Below are positions 4,501 to 6,043 of a DNA stretch of 6,043 bases, one piece after another. Location of the stretch: positions 1 through 6,043 of the forward strand of contig JAFTMQ010000040.1 in assembly GCA_017452305.1 (NCBI GenBank), given 5' to 3'. The notes beneath the pieces are model-generated. The model saw only the letters and a program-made list of their open reading frames with translations. It was not told the origin of the DNA and did not search any database. This DNA is from Clostridia bacterium. GTDB taxonomy: Bacteria > Bacillota > Clostridia > Christensenellales > Borkfalkiaceae. Each line of letters begins with the position of its first letter. The stretch's first letter is position 1. The translations under genes were made by a program, and so were the position numbers.

Positions 4501-5148
4501 ATGAAACGCAGCGATAAAATCTCGGCGCTTGCCGAGCTTGAAAAACTTTATTTCGACGCAAAGCCTGCCTTGAAATTTTCTACGCCGTACGAGCTGCTTG
4601 TCGCGGTGATTTTATCCGCACAATGCACGGACGAACGAGTGAATAAGGTGACGGAAATTTTATTCCAAGCCCACAACACGCCCAGGACGATGCTTGCGCT
4701 CACGCAAACGGAGCTTGAAAAATTTATTTTTTCTTGCGGCTTTTATCGAATGAAAGCCGAGCATATTCTTTCGGCAAGCAAAGACATTCTCGAAAGATTT
4801 GGCGGGGAAGTGCCGAGTACCGTCGAGGATTTGATGTCCCTTGCAGGCGTAGGCAAAAAGACGGCAAACGTCGTGTATTCGGTGGCGTTCGGCGGGGACG
4901 CGATTGCGGTGGATACCCACGTTTTACGTGTAAGCAACCGTTTAGGGCTTGCAAAAGGCAATACACCGTTAGAGGTAGAAGCAGGCTTGAATAAAGCCAT
5001 TCCAAAATCCAATTGGTCGAAGGCGCACCATTGGCTTATCTATCACGGTAGGCGGGTTTGCCATTCCCAACGCCCCGACTGCGAAAACTGCACCTTGCGC
5101 GCTTTGTGCGATTACGCAAAATCGGGCAAAAGTCCTACAAAAAAATAA
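4501..5148 (+). CDS. nth: Endonuclease III, bifunctional DNA glycosylase/AP lyase
   Basis: Base-excision repair enzyme removing oxidised pyrimidines and cleaving AP sites by beta-elimination. Seen from this start: SAQCTDERVN at 39-48, helix-hairpin-helix LAGVGKKTAN at 114-123 with catalytic Lys120, AVDTHVLRVSNRLG with catalytic Asp138, and a [4Fe-4S] cluster set Cys187, Cys194, Cys197, Cys203 (C-x6-C-x2-C-x5-C). These positions coincide with E. coli Nth numbering, which supports the ATG at 4501 (215 aa) over in-frame GTG 4480 and ATG 4492. No Shine-Dalgarno precedes 4501, and the promoter -10 ends at 4491, so the mRNA is probably almost leaderless. The cluster needs a sulfur source, but the neighbouring desulfurase cannot be assigned that role from this sequence. 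Confidence 0.96.
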   Translation: MKRSDKISALAELEKLYFDAKPALKFSTPYELLVAVILSAQCTDERVNKVTEILFQAHNTPRTMLALTQTELEKFIFSCGFYRMKAEHILSASKDILERFGGEVPSTVEDLMSLAGVGKKTANVVYSVAFGGDAIAVDTHVLRVSNRLGLAKGNTPLEVEAGLNKAIPKSNWSKAHHWLIYHGRRVCHSQRPDCENCTLRALCDYAKSGKSPTKK

Positions 5149-5161
5149 AAACGAATAATCC

Positions 5162-5201
5162 ACCCTCGCAAACCGCATACTGCGGGTACGGGGGTATTTT
5201 T
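5162..5201 (+). terminator. Terminator-like hairpin after nth, also holding the next gene's Shine-Dalgarno region
   Basis: Outer stem ACCCTCG (5162-5168) with CGGGGGT (5189-5195, one G-U pair); inner stem CCGCA (5173-5177) with TGCGG (5181-5185), loop TAC; then T5197-T5201 running straight into the ATG at 5202. The G-run 5190-5194, the only Shine-Dalgarno-like sequence for that ATG, is in the 3' arm. It could terminate nth transcripts, hide the start of the next gene, or both. Confidence 0.6.
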
Positions 5202-5447
5202 ATGCAAACAAATTGTGAAAGAACGGGCAACGAGCAAGCACAAATAGAGCTTTTATGCCAAATGGAAGAGTTGGCGGCAAAGAAAGCGGGGATATATTCA
5301 CGCCTTTTAATCGACGCGCAGCTCGCCAAAAAAATGGAGGAGCTGCAAACGCGCCATACCGAGCGTAAAAAAGCGTTGGAAGAACTGCTTTACGGCAAGG
5401 CAAAAAAGACGAAAGGTGAGGGGCAGGTACGAGGTGAAGATAAATGA
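5202..5447 (+). CDS. Hypothetical small helical/coiled-coil protein
   Basis: 81 aa from the ATG at 5202, not recognised. The composition is rich in E, K, Q, A and L. A long predicted helix runs over AQIELLCQMEELAAKKAGIYSRLLIDAQLAKKMEELQTRHTERKKALEELL, with hydrophobics spaced as in a coiled coil, and a basic, Gly-containing tail (KAKKTKGEGQVRGEDK) ends it. No signal peptide, membrane segment or catalytic motif is seen. The start is chosen because upstream in-frame sequence is the terminator hairpin, and GGGGG lies 7 nt before this ATG. Its stop overlaps the next ATG (ATGA), so the two small proteins are probably made together in fixed proportion. Part of its tail, GQVRG, is encoded by copy 3 of the repeated element. 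Confidence 0.75.
   Translation: MQTNCERTGNEQAQIELLCQMEELAAKKAGIYSRLLIDAQLAKKMEELQTRHTERKKALEELLYGKAKKTKGEGQVRGEDK
5423..5438 (+). repeat. Repeated initiation-region element, copy 3 (GTG form)
   Basis: GCAGGTACGAGGTGAA, inside the 3' end of the upstream coding sequence. The GTG at 5434 would open a nine-codon ORF ending at 5463, out of frame with the gene at 5444. GAGGTG (5431-5436) within it is also a good ribosome binding site for the ATG at 5444. Identity to copy 1 runs over 1389-1407 versus 5420-5438 with one difference. Confidence 0.8.
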
Positions 5448-5674
5448 AGTTGGAAAAACGTGAGATTACGCTCAACGAAGCGGACAGTGTAAAGGATATG
5501 TATTTTTACGAGAAAAATTTGCAATTTCGCTACGGTCAAGCCTTAAAATTTGCCGAGCGGAAAGAGGCGGAGGGAGAAATTTCCCGCCTGCTTCGCGAAA
5601 CGGAAAAGGACGCCGCGCTTTTAGAGGAGCTGTGCAAATGCACGCCCGCCGCAATCGGTGGAAAATCCTCTTAA
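5444..5674 (+). CDS. Hypothetical small helical protein, translationally coupled
   Basis: 76 aa, not recognised. A short start (MKLEKREITLNEADSV) is followed by two probable helices: KDMYFYEKNLQFRYGQALKFAERKEA and EGEISRLLRETEKDAALLEELCKC, then a short Gly/Ser tail. The antiparallel-helix pattern with spaced Glu residues faintly recalls half of a ferritin-like or spore-coat (CotF-like) helical bundle, but no metal-site pairing can be shown, so no function is claimed. CKC near the end (residues 64-66) is the only Cys pair. The start overlaps the previous stop as ATGA, with GAGGTG 7 nt upstream. The gene is followed by a possible terminator and the mscL promoter, so it closes a two-gene unit. 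Confidence 0.75.
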   Translation: MKLEKREITLNEADSVKDMYFYEKNLQFRYGQALKFAERKEAEGEISRLLRETEKDAALLEELCKCTPAAIGGKSS

Positions 5675-5708
5675 ACCTAATGCGTAATTAAAACTAAATA
5701 AAAATAGT

Positions 5709-5758
5709 AAAAAAATGCGTTGAAACCTTGTAAAATGAGGAATTCGGCGCGTTTTTTT
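5709..5758 (+). terminator. Possible terminator after the small-protein pair
   Basis: A7-TGCG (5709-5719) can pair along all 11 bases (one G-U) with CGCG-T7 (5748-5758), but the loop is 28 nt, itself holding a weak 4-bp pairing. The T-run ends one base before the mscL -35. It could act on either strand. The rest of 5675-5708 is A/T-rich with nothing recognisable. Confidence 0.4.
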
Positions 5759-5759
5759 G

Positions 5760-5788
5760 TTGACAAATGCTTTGCCAAATAGTATAAT
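5760..5788 (+). promoter_or_regulatory. Consensus sigma-A promoter of mscL
   Basis: Perfect TTGACA (5760-5765), 17-nt spacer, perfect TATAAT (5783-5788). Transcription should begin near 5795, giving a leader of about 36 nt with a hairpin AACGGC-AAA-GCCGTT (5800-5814) before GAGGTG (5821-5826). Confidence 0.9.
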
Positions 5789-5830
5789 AAAAAAAATTAA
5801 ACGGCAAAGCCGTTACAAAAGAGGTGTCTT

Positions 5831-6043
5831 ATGGCAAAAGAAACAAAGGAAAAGAAACCTAATCCTATCAAGAAATTCTTTGAAGAATTTAAGAAGTTTA
5901 TCACTCGTGGCAACGTCCTCGACATGGCTGTCGGTGTTATCGTCGGCGGCGCGTTCACGGCAATCGTTAACGGCGTAGGCAATTTCGTGCTTAAACCTTT
6001 AATCAATTGGTTGTTGGCAATCATCACGAACGGCGAAGGCTTA
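5831..6043 (+). CDS. mscL: Large-conductance mechanosensitive channel, 5' part (3' end outside window)
   Basis: Pentameric inner-membrane channel that opens under high membrane tension to release solutes after osmotic downshock. The first 71 residues are present. A basic, slightly extended N-terminal tail (MAKETKEKKPNPIKK) precedes the amphipathic helix FFEEFKKFI. Then comes the family signature RGNVLDMAVGVIVGGAFTAIVNG at 26-48, which begins TM1 and contains the gate-lining Gly/Ala/Val positions, followed by the N-terminal part of the periplasmic-loop side (NFVLKPLINWLLAIITNGEGL). Start set by GAGGTG 4 nt upstream. Transcribed alone from its own consensus promoter, so probably strongly expressed. 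The second TM helix and cytoplasmic bundle lie beyond the window. Confidence 0.95.
   Translation, partial: MAKETKEKKPNPIKKFFEEFKKFITRGNVLDMAVGVIVGGAFTAIVNGVGNFVLKPLINWLLAIITNGEGL

Noticed and set aside
4428..4517. 29-codon ORF from TTG at 4428 as a gene
   Set aside because: TTG start, no conserved features visible, and the nth promoter runs through it. Kept only as part of the repeat finding.
5709..5758. Insertion-sequence end or phase-variable tract at A7...T7
   Set aside because: No flanking duplication or transposase remnant. Pairing of the runs is better read as a possible terminator.
5757..5978. 73-codon open frame over the mscL promoter and 5' end
   Set aside because: It begins in the -35 region and is out of frame with the clear mscL protein.

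Overview
The window looks like a chromosomal stretch from a Gram-positive anaerobe of the Bacillota (Clostridia-like). The reasons are strong AGGAGG/GAGGTG-type Shine-Dalgarno sites, sigma-A type promoters (one a perfect TTGACA-17-TATAAT), a class V aminotransferase paired with a DUF3343 protein, and type II dehydroquinase. Genus cannot be read from this sequence. There is no rRNA, tRNA, CRISPR array, IS element or phage gene, and no gene-free stretch longer than about 160 bp.

Region 1 (1-2101, + strand) is the end of an aromatic amino acid operon: the 3' part of aroE, then aroQ and aroK, followed by a short-chain dehydrogenase/reductase that resembles the EF-P 5-aminopentanone reductase (YmfI) family. 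Gaps are 19, 39 and 20 nt. The operon appears to end at an intrinsic terminator inside the 3' coding end of the next gene, which lies on the opposite strand with no intergenic base.

Region 2 (2102-2896) holds two unrecognised small genes, transcribed divergently from an 87-bp gap that contains a perfect 14-bp palindrome. The minus-strand gene appears to be leaderless.

Region 3 (2882-4417) is a divergent pair: a cysteine desulfurase/selenocysteine lyase-like PLP enzyme (minus) and a DUF3343 small protein with a CGLC motif (plus). These two families are known to travel together in proposed selenium/sulfur handling loci of Firmicutes. Their -10 hexamers overlap on opposite strands, and the DUF3343 gene is preceded by a two-codon overlapping ORF.

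Region 4 (4418-5674, +) holds endonuclease III (nth), apparently transcribed as a near-leaderless mRNA from an extended -10 promoter. It is followed by a terminator-like hairpin that also holds the Shine-Dalgarno region of the next gene, then two small translationally coupled helical proteins of unknown function.

Region 5 (5675-6043, +) is a terminator candidate, a consensus sigma-A promoter and the 5' part of mscL (large-conductance mechanosensitive channel), which runs off the window.

The least explained signal is a 16-bp element, GCAGGTACGAGNTGAA, present three times in the + orientation. The only variable base turns each copy into ATG, TTG or GTG, at the same distance from an AGGT core. 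No large undescribed system is evident. The novelty here is in the fine structure of gene boundaries and initiation regions.
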